From Halobellus limi (GTDB lineage: Archaea; Halobacteriota; Halobacteria; Halobacteriales; Haloferacaceae): a stretch of 64,000 bases of DNA. The notes beneath the pieces are model-generated. The model worked only from the letters and a program-made list of their open reading frames with translations, was not told the DNA's origin and made no database searches. Numbering within the stretch: the stretch's first letter is position 1; every line of letters starts with the position of its first letter. Where the stretch lies: the NCBI RefSeq assembly GCF_004799685.1, contig NZ_CP031311.1, positions 2,046,001 through 2,110,000 of the forward strand. The letters run 5' to 3'. Shown here piece by piece: positions 43,415 through 52,958 of this stretch. Made by a program: the position numbers and the translations under genes.

Positions 43415-45646
43415 ATGAGCGCGGACGACGCCCTCGAACTGACCGTTCGCGGGGCCGAAAAGCGAGACGCCGGGCGCGGCATCGCCCGGCTTCCGGAACC
43501 GGCGCGACGACGCCTGGGCGTCCTCAGCGGCGACACCGTCGTCGTCGCCGGCGAGCGAGAGACCGTGGCGAAGGTGTGGCCCGCGGGCGGCGACGTCCCG
43601 AACGACGTCGTCCTCGTCGACGCCGACACGCGGACGAACGCCGGCGCGAAGATCGGAACGACCGTCGAGGTTCGGAAGGTCGACGTCGACGACGCCGACT
43701 CGGTGACGCTGTCGATGCCCGAGGACGTCGCCTTCGCGGACGACGACCGCGCGGTCGAACTGATCAAGCGAGCCATCCGCGACCGGCCGATCAAGCCGGG
43801 CGGCCAGATCCACTTCGAGACGCTGAGCGACGACCCGTTCGTGGTCTCGGAGACGGTTCCGGAGGGGATGGTCCGCGTCACCGACGAGACGGAGCTCCGA
43901 CTGACACGCGAGGGGCGGCTGAGTCGCGTCGTCTCCTCCATCTCGGAGGGCGTTCGGGGCTCCGGCGGCGCCCGAGGGTCCGGCGGCGACGACGGCGGCC
44001 GAGGCGGGGGTGGGAGCGGAAGCGGCGGCACGGGCGGCGTCGCCGCCGACAGCGGCGTGTCGATCACCTACGAGGACATCGGCGGCCTCGACGAGGAACT
44101 CGACCTGGTCAGGGAGATGATCGAACTCCCGCTCTCGGAGCCGGAGGTGTTCGCCCACCTCGGGATCGACCCGCCGAAGGGAGTGCTCCTTCACGGGCCG
44201 CCGGGAACCGGGAAGACGCTGATCGCGAAGGCCGTCGCCAACGAGGTCGACGCCACGTTCGTCGACGTCTCCGGGCCCGAGATAATGTCGAAGTACAAGG
44301 GCGAGTCCGAGGAGAAACTCAGAGAGAAGTTCACCGACGCCCGCGAGAACGCGCCGGCGATCGTCTTCTTCGACGAGATCGACTCGATCGCGAGCAAGCG
44401 CGACGACGGCGGCGACGTGGAGAACCGCGTCGTCGGACAGTTGCTCTCGCTGATGGACGGCCTCGACGCCCGCGGCGACGTCGTCGTCATCGGCGCGACC
44501 AACCGGGTGGACACGCTGGATCCGGCGCTGCGCCGCGGCGGCCGCTTCGACCGCGAGATCGAGATCGGCGTGCCGAACGAGCAGGGGAGAAGAGAGATAC
44601 TCGACGTCCACACCAGGCGGATGCCGCTTTCCGACGACGTCGACGTCGACCGACTGGCCGCGCGAACGCACGGCTTCGTCGGCGCGGACCTCGAATCGCT
44701 GACGACGGAGGCGGCGATGATCGCGCTCCGTCGCGGGCGGCGGGCCGACGCCGAGGCGCCGATCACGGATCTGGAGGTGACCCGATCGGACTTCGAGGCG
44801 GCGATGGCCGCGGTCGAACCCTCGGCGATGCGGGAGTACGTCGCGGAGTCGCCGACGACGACGTTCGACGACGTCGGCGGCCTCGACGAGGCGAAGCGGA
44901 CCCTCGAACGCGCCGTGACGTGGCCGCTGACGTACGGCCCGCTGTTCGACGCCGCGAAGGCGGACCCGCCGACGGGCGTCCTCCTGTACGGCCCGCCCGG
45001 CACCGGAAAGACCCTCCTCGCGCGCGCCATCGCCGGCGAGAGCGGCGTCAACTTCGTCCAAGTCGCGGGCCCCGAACTGCTGGACCGCTACGTCGGCGAG
45101 TCCGAGAAGGCGGTGCGAGAGGTGTTCGAGCGGGCGCGACAGGCCGCCCCGGCGATCGTCTTCTTCGACGAGATCGACGCCGTCGCGACGAACCGCGACG
45201 CCGCGGGCGGCGACTCCGGCGTGGGCGAGCGCGTCGTCTCGCAACTGCTGACCGAACTGGATCGGCTGGCCGACCACCCGAACCTGGTGGTCCTCGCCGC
45301 GACAAATAGAAGAGGAGCGCTCGATCCCGCCCTCCTGCGACCCGGTCGGCTGGAGTCGCACGTCGAGGTCCCCACGCCGGACGAGGCGGCCCGGCGGGAG
45401 ATCGTCGACGTTCATCTGGAGGGAAAGCCGCTCGCCGACGACGTCGACCGCGACGAACTCGCCGCGGCGACCGAGGGCTACTCGGGGGCGGACGTCGCCG
45501 CCGTGGTCCGCGAGGCGGCGATGCGCGCGATCGAACGCGTCGCGACGGCCTACGAGGGCGAGGCCGCCAACGAACACGCCGACGAGGTCGTCGTCTCCGG
45601 AGCGGACTTCGAGGCGGCGCTGGAGGCGGTCGGGCCGTCGGGGTAA
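43415..45646 (+). CDS. cdc48: CDC48/p97-type AAA+ ATPase
   Basis: A 743-residue double-ring AAA+ unfoldase. The N domain (about 1-185) has the double-psi barrel opening LELTVRGAEKRDAGRGIARL. A Gly/Ser-rich linker of about 25 residues (186-212) is unusual for the family. D1 has Walker A GPPGTGKT at about 262 and Walker B FFDEIDSIASKR. D2 has Walker A at about 526 and FFDEIDAVATNR. Both arginine-finger regions look intact. Archaeal CDC48 unfolds substrates for the 20S proteasome; this one is one of several haloarchaeal paralogues and shows a shorter C-terminus without an HbYX motif. Confidence 0.94.
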   Translation: MSADDALELTVRGAEKRDAGRGIARLPEPARRRLGVLSGDTVVVAGERETVAKVWPAGGDVPNDVVLVDADTRTNAGAKIGTTVEVRKVDVDDADSVTLSMPEDVAFADDDRAVELIKRAIRDRPIKPGGQIHFETLSDDPFVVSETVPEGMVRVTDETELRLTREGRLSRVVSSISEGVRGSGGARGSGGDDGGRGGGGSGSGGTGGVAADSGVSITYEDIGGLDEELDLVREMIELPLSEPEVFAHLGIDPPKGVLLHGPPGTGKTLIAKAVANEVDATFVDVSGPEIMSKYKGESEEKLREKFTDARENAPAIVFFDEIDSIASKRDDGGDVENRVVGQLLSLMDGLDARGDVVVIGATNRVDTLDPALRRGGRFDREIEIGVPNEQGRREILDVHTRRMPLSDDVDVDRLAARTHGFVGADLESLTTEAAMIALRRGRRADAEAPITDLEVTRSDFEAAMAAVEPSAMREYVAESPTTTFDDVGGLDEAKRTLERAVTWPLTYGPLFDAAKADPPTGVLLYGPPGTGKTLLARAIAGESGVNFVQVAGPELLDRYVGESEKAVREVFERARQAAPAIVFFDEIDAVATNRDAAGGDSGVGERVVSQLLTELDRLADHPNLVVLAATNRRGALDPALLRPGRLESHVEVPTPDEAARREIVDVHLEGKPLADDVDRDELAAATEGYSGADVAAVVREAAMRAIERVATAYEGEAANEHADEVVVSGADFEAALEAVGPSG

Positions 45647-45678
45647 GTCGCTGTCTTGAACGCGCGTGGGTGTCGACC

Positions 45679-48534
45679 TCAGTCCCAGAACGACTGCGTC
45701 CGCGCGTACTGCCGCTCCTGTTCGAGGATGTCGCGGTAGAAGTCGGCCTCGTCCTCCCGCAGTTTCCCGATGATCCGGGCGGCCGTCTGCGGCCCGACGC
45801 CGCGCCCGGCGAGCGCGATCACGGCCTGCTTGCCGTGGCTCTGGACGAGACTCGCAGAGCGGTAGGCCCGCTCGACGAGGCGCTCTTCCTCGTCGTCGCG
45901 CTCGTCGGGATCGGCGCGGACCGCCGCGGGCGTCTCCTCGTCCCACGGATTGAGACAGGCGATCCGGGTCGCGCCGCACTCGGGGCACTCGGGCTGGTCG
46001 CGCACGCGACGCACCTTCGTCGTGTGTTCCCACTCCGAACAGTGGAGACAGAGCAGCCGGACGCGGTCGTTTCGAATCCGCTCTTCGATCGCCTCGATCA
46101 CGCTCGCGTCGGCGTTCTCGGGGACGAGCAGTTCGCGGCCGCTGGAGCGGCCGTCGACCCCGATCGGCGTCCGCTCCCGGGCGGTCGCCAGGGTGAGACG
46201 CTCTTTCTCGTCCCGGAGCCGGTCGAGCAGGTCCGCCGTCTCCTCGACGGCGAGGTCGACGTGGAACACCTCCCGGACGGCCTCGTCGTAGACGGGCGTG
46301 TCCTCCAGCGCCGCGAGCAGGCGATCGGCACCGAAGCGCTCTCGGCCCTGGTAGCGCTTGAGCGCGCCGAACTTCGCGGCGACCTGCGCGAGCGTGAACT
46401 TCAGCGCGTCGGAGTTCTTTAACGCGAGTTCGAGCACGGCCTCGACGTGGTCTGGATCGGTCGTCTCCAGCACCTCGACGACGTCGCGGGCGGACGCCCG
46501 CGAGGAGACCTCAAGTTCGATCCGGTAGGGGCTGATCTCCATCCCCACCGACGTGCCGGTTCGCTGCCCGACGAGCGCCGCGAGCAGTCGACCCAGCGTC
46601 TCGTTGACGCGGTGGCCGTACGGGCTGTTCAGCACGACCTGCCGGGCTTGCCCCTCGACGACGAGCCTCTCGGCCGTCGGAACCGGGTGGCCGGCCTCGA
46701 CCTGCCGCTCGATGGGTTCGAGCGCCGCTTCGAGCGTCGCCGCGTCGGTCGGATATCTGGCCCGAAGGTCGCGGGCGACCGCCGCCCGCGACGCCCCGCT
46801 CTCGAACTGCCCGGCGGCGACGTCGCGGATCTCGCCCACCTCGTTGGCGACGGCGGCCGGGACGGGGATCTCCGAGCCGGTCCAGGAGGGGACCTCGCCG
46901 CTCGGGTCCTCGATCGGCGTGACGTTCACCCGCGCCTCCTCGTCGTCGATGTCGTTGATCCGCCACATCTCGCCGCGCTGGACGAACGCCGCGCCCGGTT
47001 CGGCGAAGTTGACGACGAAGCGTTCGTCGAGCGTGCCGATCTGTCCCCGCGAGGAGATGTCGTGGACGTCGTAGGTCTCCTCGTCGGGGATCATCGAGAG
47101 GTTGGCGTAGAAGTACTGCCACGTCCCCCCGGACTTCTCAAGGCGGTCGGCCTCTTCGTCGAGCCACAGCAGGCGGTTCTTCGAGAGCTCTCTGACCACC
47201 TCGCGGAACGTCTCCGTATCGAGGTCCGAGAACGGATACGCCGCGGTCACGAGGTCGTAGGCCCGTCGCGCCGACACCTCGCCCTCGTCCATCACGACGC
47301 CGACGATCTGGTTGGCGACGGTGTCGAGGCTGGCGTGGTGGATCCGCGCGGGTTCGACTTCCCCGTCCTCCGCACGCCGGGCGATCGCGAGGGCTTCGAG
47401 CGTGTCGTCGGGGGAGGAGGTGACGAGCGTTCCCCGCGAGACCTCGTCGCGGCGGTGGCCCGCGCGGCCGACGCGCTGGAGGAGCCGCGAGACCTCTCTG
47501 GGACTGCCGTACTGCACCACGTGATCGACCCGGCCGACGTCGATTCCGAGTTCCATCGACGACGTGCAGACCAGGGCGTCGAGGTCGCCCGACTTGAACC
47601 GGTCCTCGACGTCGATCCGGACGTCCTTCGAGAGCGACCCGTGGTGGACCTCGATCGGCTCTCCGAGGGTCTTGAACCGCGAGCCGAGCGCTTCGGCCGT
47701 CTGTCGGGTGTTCACGAACACCAGCGTCGACTCGTGGTCGCGGACGACGTCCCGGATGGCCCGAACGTGGCTCCCGATCTCGTCGTCGGTGGCGAGTTTG
47801 CCGGCCAGCTTCTCGTCCTCGGGCGTTATCTCGGGGTGCGTGACGGTGAACGAGACGTCGCTGCCGACGTCGACCTCGACGATCTCGAAGTCCCGATCGC
47901 CGGTCAGAAACTTCCCGACCTCTTCGGGGGAGCCGACCGTCGCCGAGAGGCCGATCCGCTGGAACGGCCCCGCGAGCGCCCGCAGTCGCTCTAACGCGAC
48001 GGTCAACTGCGCCCCGCGCTTCGCGGAGGCGAGTTCGTGGACCTCGTCGACGACGACGTGGCGGACGTCCGAGAGCGCGCGTCTGAGTTTCTTGCCGGTC
48101 AGCATCGCCTGCAGCGTCTCCGGCGTCGTCACCAGCACGTCCGGGGGGTCGTCGGCCTGCTTGCCCCGCTGGTATTGGGTCGTGTCGCCGTGGCGGACGT
48201 CGATCTCGACGTTCAGCGTCTCTCCCCACCATTCGAGGCGCTGTCGCATATCTCGGTTGAGCGCCCGCAGCGGGGTGATATATAACGCAGAAAGGCCCTC
48301 GCGCTCGTCGGGGCCGGAGCGGACGATGGCGTCGAGGACGGGCAGCATCGCCGTCTCCGTCTTGCCCGTTCCGGTGGGCGCGATCACCAGGGCGTTCTTT
48401 CCGGCCGCGAGAGGGGGGATGGCGCGGCGCTGCGGCTCCGTCGGCGTCTCGAAGCCGCGGTCGGACAGCGCCGCGCGGACCGGTTCGCCGAGCGACGTGA
48501 AAGCGTCCATCCTCTGCGACGCGCCCTCTGACAT
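45679..48534 (-). CDS. lhr: Lhr-type large DEAD/DEAH helicase
   Basis: A 951-residue superfamily 2 helicase. Motif I is IAPTGTGKTETAML (about 48-61), motif II VVDEVHEL, motif III GLSATVG, motif IV region LVFVNTRQTAE and motif VI LQRVGRAGHRRDEV. A winged-helix and Lhr core domain follow, with NSPYGHRVNETLGRLLAALV, which is characteristic. Near the C-terminus there is a Cys cluster, CLHCSEWEHT and CPECGATRIAC, and a helix-hairpin-like end. Lhr proteins unwind DNA and RNA:DNA hybrids and are tied to repair. ATG 48534 is preferred to an in-frame GTG at 48543. A TATA-like CGCTTAATCC (complement of 48557-48566) fits. Confidence 0.93.
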   Translation of the reverse strand: MSEGASQRMDAFTSLGEPVRAALSDRGFETPTEPQRRAIPPLAAGKNALVIAPTGTGKTETAMLPVLDAIVRSGPDEREGLSALYITPLRALNRDMRQRLEWWGETLNVEIDVRHGDTTQYQRGKQADDPPDVLVTTPETLQAMLTGKKLRRALSDVRHVVVDEVHELASAKRGAQLTVALERLRALAGPFQRIGLSATVGSPEEVGKFLTGDRDFEIVEVDVGSDVSFTVTHPEITPEDEKLAGKLATDDEIGSHVRAIRDVVRDHESTLVFVNTRQTAEALGSRFKTLGEPIEVHHGSLSKDVRIDVEDRFKSGDLDALVCTSSMELGIDVGRVDHVVQYGSPREVSRLLQRVGRAGHRRDEVSRGTLVTSSPDDTLEALAIARRAEDGEVEPARIHHASLDTVANQIVGVVMDEGEVSARRAYDLVTAAYPFSDLDTETFREVVRELSKNRLLWLDEEADRLEKSGGTWQYFYANLSMIPDEETYDVHDISSRGQIGTLDERFVVNFAEPGAAFVQRGEMWRINDIDDEEARVNVTPIEDPSGEVPSWTGSEIPVPAAVANEVGEIRDVAAGQFESGASRAAVARDLRARYPTDAATLEAALEPIERQVEAGHPVPTAERLVVEGQARQVVLNSPYGHRVNETLGRLLAALVGQRTGTSVGMEISPYRIELEVSSRASARDVVEVLETTDPDHVEAVLELALKNSDALKFTLAQVAAKFGALKRYQGRERFGADRLLAALEDTPVYDEAVREVFHVDLAVEETADLLDRLRDEKERLTLATARERTPIGVDGRSSGRELLVPENADASVIEAIEERIRNDRVRLLCLHCSEWEHTTKVRRVRDQPECPECGATRIACLNPWDEETPAAVRADPDERDDEEERLVERAYRSASLVQSHGKQAVIALAGRGVGPQTAARIIGKLREDEADFYRDILEQERQYARTQSFWD

Positions 48535-48609
48535 CGGTGGCACTTCCGGCGCGAGCGGATTAAGCGCAGCGTTCGATCCGGACGAGCCGATCGAAGCGCA
48601 GCGAGCGCG

Positions 48610-48735
48610 TCACTCCCCGAGAAACCGGAGCGCGCCGCCGACGGCCGCGACGAGAGCGCCCGTGATGAAGGTCCCCGGAAGCGGAAGTGCGAAGAGCAAC
48701 CCACCGGCCAGCACCACTTTCGTCGACGTTCTCAT
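48610..48735 (-). CDS. Small two-helix membrane protein
   Basis: A 41-residue protein read from the complement: MRTSTKVVLAGGLLFALPLP, then GTFITGALVAAVGGALRFLGE. Two short hydrophobic helices surround a Pro-Gly turn. I recall similar short conserved membrane proteins in haloarchaea, but no function. The T-rich stretch upstream (complement of 48757-48765) may serve as its promoter. On the opposite strand immediately upstream is a start-less hydrophobic frame (48768-48860). Confidence 0.7.
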   Translation of the reverse strand: MRTSTKVVLAGGLLFALPLPGTFITGALVAAVGGALRFLGE

Positions 48736-48893
48736 ACGGGCGATTTCGTCCAGAGAGGGAAAAAGAGAGCGCCGGCGCCCCCGAGGAGTGGAACCTCGTC
48801 GTCGCCGCCGTCGGCGGGGCGGTCCTCTACGCGCTTGGCCTCCTCGTCGGCGCGGTTTGAGCGGCGAAGCCGGCGCGTCGACGCTCCATCGGA

Positions 48894-49733
48894 TCAGACC
48901 GACCGGTACGGACCCAGTCTGGTTCCGTCCAAGAGGAACGCCTCCGTCCCGTCGTCGACCAGAGCGTCGGGGAGGAACGGCGACAGGAAGCCCTGGCCGT
49001 CGACGTTCACCCAGGTGCCGCCCGAGCGGTCGTTGAACGCCGGGAACACCACGATCTCGGGATCCCGCCAGTCGAGTTCGTCGACGTCGAGGTCCAGGTG
49101 CTCGGCGAACGGCTCCGAACGGAGCGGCCCGCGGAGCCAGGCGCGCTCTTTGCGCCCGCCGCCGACGCTGTCTTCGAGGCGGACGGCGGGGTGCTCGTGG
49201 CCGACGCAGACCACGTCGCTCTCGACGACCTCACGCGCGGGCCAGGTGTGTCCGTGGACGAACCCGATCCGACCGAGTCGGACCCCGCCGCTGTCGGTGA
49301 TCCGGAGCCGATCCGCGTCGATCGACTCGAACCGCGCCGGGACGCCGACGTCGTGGTTGCCGCGGACCAGCGTCACGGAGACGCGATCGAGCACGGCTTC
49401 GAGCAGTTCGTCGAGTTCCTCGGCCTCTGCGTCGTTCGATCCGCCGATCCGGTGGCCCAGGTCCCCGAGGACGACCAGCCGGTCCGGATCGACCCGGTCG
49501 AGGAGGCCGAGCAGTCGGACCCGACGGACGGCGGCGTTGCTCTCCAGTTCGACGCCGCGCTCGTAGCGCAGGCCCGCCTCGATGCCGGCGTGGTAGTCGG
49601 CGACGACGAGCGCCCGCTCGCCGTCGATTCGAGCGACTGCAGCGGGCTCGCCCGGAACCGGCTCGACGAGCGGGTCGGATCGGTCGGCGGGTTCCGCAGT
49701 CGACGCCGAGACGTCCGAATCGGAGGGGGGCAC
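48894..49733 (-). CDS. rpe: Rpa1-associated calcineurin-like phosphoesterase Rpe
   Basis: A 279-residue metallophosphoesterase with GTG start at 49733. The metal-binding motifs are in order: ALVVADYHAGIEAGLRYERG, VLGDLGHRIGGS, VRGNHDVG, GFVHGHTWP and VGHEHPAV. It is the third gene of the rpa1-rpap1-rpe operon known from Haloferax, three bases downstream of rpap1. Its role with the single-stranded-DNA-binding complex is not fully known; phosphodiesterase or nuclease activity on DNA ends is a family-based inference. Confidence 0.92.
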   Translation of the reverse strand: MPPSDSDVSASTAEPADRSDPLVEPVPGEPAAVARIDGERALVVADYHAGIEAGLRYERGVELESNAAVRRVRLLGLLDRVDPDRLVVLGDLGHRIGGSNDAEAEELDELLEAVLDRVSVTLVRGNHDVGVPARFESIDADRLRITDSGGVRLGRIGFVHGHTWPAREVVESDVVCVGHEHPAVRLEDSVGGGRKERAWLRGPLRSEPFAEHLDLDVDELDWRDPEIVVFPAFNDRSGGTWVNVDGQGFLSPFLPDALVDDGTEAFLLDGTRLGPYRSV

Positions 49734-49736
49734 GGC

Positions 49737-51590
49737 TCAGATCGACTTCAGCGTCCCCTCGTTGGGTTCGTAGCACATCCCGCTCATCAGCGCCTCCTGG
49801 ATGGCCTCGGCGACGTCGTCGGGGTCCGCGCCGTACTCCTCGACGACGGCCGCGACGACGGCCTCGCGGTCGGCCCCGTCGCCGTCGTCGAGGTCGGCCA
49901 TCACGGAGACGGCGGCGTCTTCGAGGTCGACGTCGGCGGCCGATTCCGACTCGGCGGGGGTCGCCTCCGACTCCGCGCCGCCGGCGTCCGACGTCGCTCC
50001 GGTGGCTGCCGCGTCGCTTCCGGGTTCCTCCGAGGCAGCTCCGGCGTCTTCCGTCGAGAGTCCGGCGCCCTCCGTGGCGGCTCCGGCGTCCGCGTCGCTC
50101 TCGGCAATCGCCTCGTCTTCTTCCCCGGCGGCGTCGGCGGTATCGCCCTCGATCTCCGACTCCAGTTCGTCGACGTCGGGCACGTCGATGTCGGCCTCGC
50201 CCGGCTCGTCGACCTCGTTGCCGGTCTCGAACTCCGTGCCGTACTCGGCCTCGATCTCGGCGCGCTCCTCCTCGTCGAGCTCGTACATCTCGTCGTCGGC
50301 GATCCCGGCACCGGCGTCGGTCGAGGACTCCTCCGTCTCGGTCCCGAAGTCTCCGAGGTCGCCGGCTTCCGGCTCCTCGGAGTCGTCCGCGGGTGGCTCG
50401 GCGGCGGCGTCTTCGGACGACGAACCCGTCGCTTCGACGGAAGACGTCGTCGGTTCGGCGTCGGTCGCCGAACCCTCGGTGGCGGACTCACTCTCCCCGG
50501 CGAGGACGTCCGACTCGTCGACGGCACTCGGCGAGTCGGAGACGCTGGCTTCGTCGGCGGTGCTCGGCGAGTCGGAGTCGCTCTCGGCAGCAACGTCCGT
50601 AGACGGTGTTTCCTCTGCGGTGTCTGCGGACGGGGACGTCTCCGCGGAATCAACCGGGCCCTCGGCAGCGGCCGTCGCTTCGTTGCTCCCGGCGGCCGTC
50701 GTCTCGCTGCTCTCTTCGACCGCCGTCTCGCTGCTCTCGGCGGCCGTCGTTCCCCCGGGGGCCGTTTCCTCGCCGCCTTCGGCGACGCCGGCGGTTTCTC
50801 CCTCCGCTTCGGACGCCTCGTCGTCGACCGGAACCGCCGCGGCCGCGTCGCCGGGTGCCGCAGACGACGCGGCGACCGCCGGCAGCGGGCCGAGTTCCCG
50901 CGATCCCGGGTCGTTCGGGGAGGCGGTCGGCGCCTCGACGGCGTCGCGTTCGCCGGCGACCAGTTCGAGCGCCTGGACCGCCATCGACCGGATGCCTTCG
51001 AGGTAGTGCTCGGTCGGCCCGTAGTGATCGATTGCGAGCGCGACCCCCTGTGCGAGCGCGGACTCGACGCCGCGGGACTCCAACGCCGCGGTCAGGTCCT
51101 CGCCGCGGACGTCGAGGTCCAGCGCCGCGGCGGTCGTCGCGACGCGTTCGAGCGTCGCCTCCGCGGCGGCGACGACCCAGCGGTCCCGGGTGTCGGCGTC
51201 GACCTCGTTGAGGCTCTCGGGCCTGACGGAGGTGAATATCCGATCCGAGTCCTCCGGCTGGTAGGTCCGGGCCTTGCCCGTCAGAGAGACGAAACACGGC
51301 GGCGTGGCTCGATCGAGGAAGTTCATCGCGTCCGGCTGGTACTGGCCGGCGTAGGAGACGAAGGCGCCGGTCGGGTCGGCGATCCGTCCGCGGAGGATCT
51401 CCTCGTTGACCTGTTCGACCTCGGTGAGCGCGCCGACGGCGAACAGCCGGTTGACGCGCGCGCCGGTCGGCGTCACCACGTAGTTCGGCGCGCGCTCGTC
51501 GTCGCCCTCCGAGTACGACAGCGTCGCGTCGTCGAACTCGGCGGCGAAGAGGCGGCGGGCCACCTCCCGCCCCTGGGGCGCGTCGCTCAC
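49737..51590 (-). CDS. rpap1: Rpa1-associated protein Rpap1 (COG3390) with long acidic insert
   Basis: A 617-residue protein with a GTG start overlapping the rpa1 stop by four bases (GTGA). The N-terminal domain (about 1-200; REVARRLFAAEFDDATLSYS, then VTPTGARVNRLFAVGALTEV) is the COG3390 OB-like region that binds RPA. Residues about 215-540 are acidic, Ser/Thr/Ala/Glu-rich and repetitive (SSETA- and SDSPSTADE-like units). The last 60 residues (MADLDDGDGADREAVVAAVV through MCYEPNEG) form a winged helix resembling the RPA32 C-terminus. Haloferax Rpap1 forms a complex with Rpa1 in replication and repair. The acidic middle seems much longer than usual. Confidence 0.92.
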   Translation of the reverse strand: MSDAPQGREVARRLFAAEFDDATLSYSEGDDERAPNYVVTPTGARVNRLFAVGALTEVEQVNEEILRGRIADPTGAFVSYAGQYQPDAMNFLDRATPPCFVSLTGKARTYQPEDSDRIFTSVRPESLNEVDADTRDRWVVAAAEATLERVATTAAALDLDVRGEDLTAALESRGVESALAQGVALAIDHYGPTEHYLEGIRSMAVQALELVAGERDAVEAPTASPNDPGSRELGPLPAVAASSAAPGDAAAAVPVDDEASEAEGETAGVAEGGEETAPGGTTAAESSETAVEESSETTAAGSNEATAAAEGPVDSAETSPSADTAEETPSTDVAAESDSDSPSTADEASVSDSPSAVDESDVLAGESESATEGSATDAEPTTSSVEATGSSSEDAAAEPPADDSEEPEAGDLGDFGTETEESSTDAGAGIADDEMYELDEEERAEIEAEYGTEFETGNEVDEPGEADIDVPDVDELESEIEGDTADAAGEEDEAIAESDADAGAATEGAGLSTEDAGAASEEPGSDAAATGATSDAGGAESEATPAESESAADVDLEDAAVSVMADLDDGDGADREAVVAAVVEEYGADPDDVAEAIQEALMSGMCYEPNEGTLKSI

Positions 51591-52861
51591 GAGCGCACCT
51601 CCGCGAGCAGGGCGGTGGCACGCGCGCCCGGATCGTCGCTCGCGCGCTCGAACTCGCTCGCCTCGACGCTCGCGCCGTAGTCGTCGACCGAGAGGTTCCC
51701 GCGGACGCGGTACTCCCGACCGACGATCCGCTCGCGGATCTCGTCGGCGACGACCTCCTTGTCCATCGCGTCGCGGGCGGCCGTCATCGCCTCTTCCATC
51801 GTGCCGCCGTAGAGTTCCTCGGTGAGGTCGCGGTCGAGCACCGCCGTCACCGTGCCGGTGCCGTCGTCGACGATCGCCTTCACGCGCATGTCGTCCTCGC
51901 CGTCGACGTCGCCGTGGCTCCGGCACTGGCCGTTCTGGAGCACGCGCCCGCACTCCGGACAGCGCTCGATGAGCCCCGAGCCGTCGCGGACTTCGAGGAC
52001 GTTGCCGACGAGTTCGACGTCGAAGAGGCCGCCGGAGCCGACCGCCTCGGCGATGCCCATCCGCGGGGCCTCGTCGTCGACCTCGACGTCTCTCGCGAGC
52101 GGAGTGACCGTCGTGAACTCCGAGAGGTTCACCTGCGGGACGCCGCGGAACTCCCGGACGTACACGTCCTCGAACCGGAAGTCGTGGCCCTCGCGGAGTT
52201 CCGAGCGGGCCTTCCAGTCGGTGAAGGGGAGCCGTCCGGTCTCGTCGGCGACGACGCCCGAGCGGATCGTGGTCTCGCCGTCCCGGCCGTCGATGACGCG
52301 CTCCTCGGATTCGAGGACGCGCACTTCGACGTTCCGGCCGCGGTCGCCCGACCGGAGGTCGACGAGGTCCGAGTCGCCGCCGACCTCGTAGGGGGTCTCG
52401 ACGGGCGTCGTCTCGACGGCGACCGTCGAAGACTGGCCGACGTTCAGTTCGGGCCGGCCGTCCCACTCGCGGACGCCGGCGTTGCCGACGGTGATCGAGT
52501 CGCCGGGCTCGAAGCCGAAGTCCTCCCACGCGGTGTAGGAGATCGTCCCGGTCTCGTCGGCGAACTCGCCCTCGCGGATGACCTGTTCTTCGCCCTGGTA
52601 CTGGATCGATCGCTGGCCGACCGAGAGCACCCGCACGGTCACGGTGACGTTCCCGTCCTCGGGCGTGACGTCGGCGACGTCCTTCGTCGTGGGCGTCGCG
52701 TCGCCGCCGCCGCCGTCGCCGCCGTGCTTGCGGCGGACGCTCTGTTTGGCCTCGTCGATCGGCACGCTGTACGACAGCAGGTTCTCCAGATCGGATCGAA
52801 CCTCCGCTTTGTCAACCCCGAGGGCGGAGGCGAGCTCCTCGGCGTGTTCGTCTACGTCCAT
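51587..52861 (-). CDS. rpa1: Replication protein A (single-stranded-DNA-binding), Rpa1
   Basis: A 424-residue RPA. A short helical N-terminus (1-50) precedes OB folds at about 60-160 (VTVTVRVLSVGQRSIQYQGE), 165-270 (VEVRVLESEERVIDGRDGET) and a third region. A zinc finger CPECGRVLQNGQCRSHG at about 300-316 is followed by an OB-like C-terminal half. RPA coats single-stranded DNA in replication, repair and recombination. It starts the rpa1-rpap1-rpe operon. TATA-like CTTTTTATC (complement of 52887-52895) sits at leaderless distance from the ATG. Confidence 0.95.
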   Translation of the reverse strand: MDVDEHAEELASALGVDKAEVRSDLENLLSYSVPIDEAKQSVRRKHGGDGGGGDATPTTKDVADVTPEDGNVTVTVRVLSVGQRSIQYQGEEQVIREGEFADETGTISYTAWEDFGFEPGDSITVGNAGVREWDGRPELNVGQSSTVAVETTPVETPYEVGGDSDLVDLRSGDRGRNVEVRVLESEERVIDGRDGETTIRSGVVADETGRLPFTDWKARSELREGHDFRFEDVYVREFRGVPQVNLSEFTTVTPLARDVEVDDEAPRMGIAEAVGSGGLFDVELVGNVLEVRDGSGLIERCPECGRVLQNGQCRSHGDVDGEDDMRVKAIVDDGTGTVTAVLDRDLTEELYGGTMEEAMTAARDAMDKEVVADEIRERIVGREYRVRGNLSVDDYGASVEASEFERASDDPGARATALLAEVRS

Positions 52862-52886
52862 CGTCGTCGAACCTACAGCCGCCTGG

Positions 52887-52895
52887 GATAAAAAG
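52887..52895 (-). promoter_or_regulatory. TATA-like box of the rpa1 operon
   Basis: CTTTTTATC on the complement, 26 bases before ATG 52861. Confidence 0.6.
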
Positions 52896-52958
52896 GGTCG
52901 CCGAGACGGTCATCGTCGGACCGGTGACCGAGCGCGAAGCGATGCCGCCCGTCGCCGA

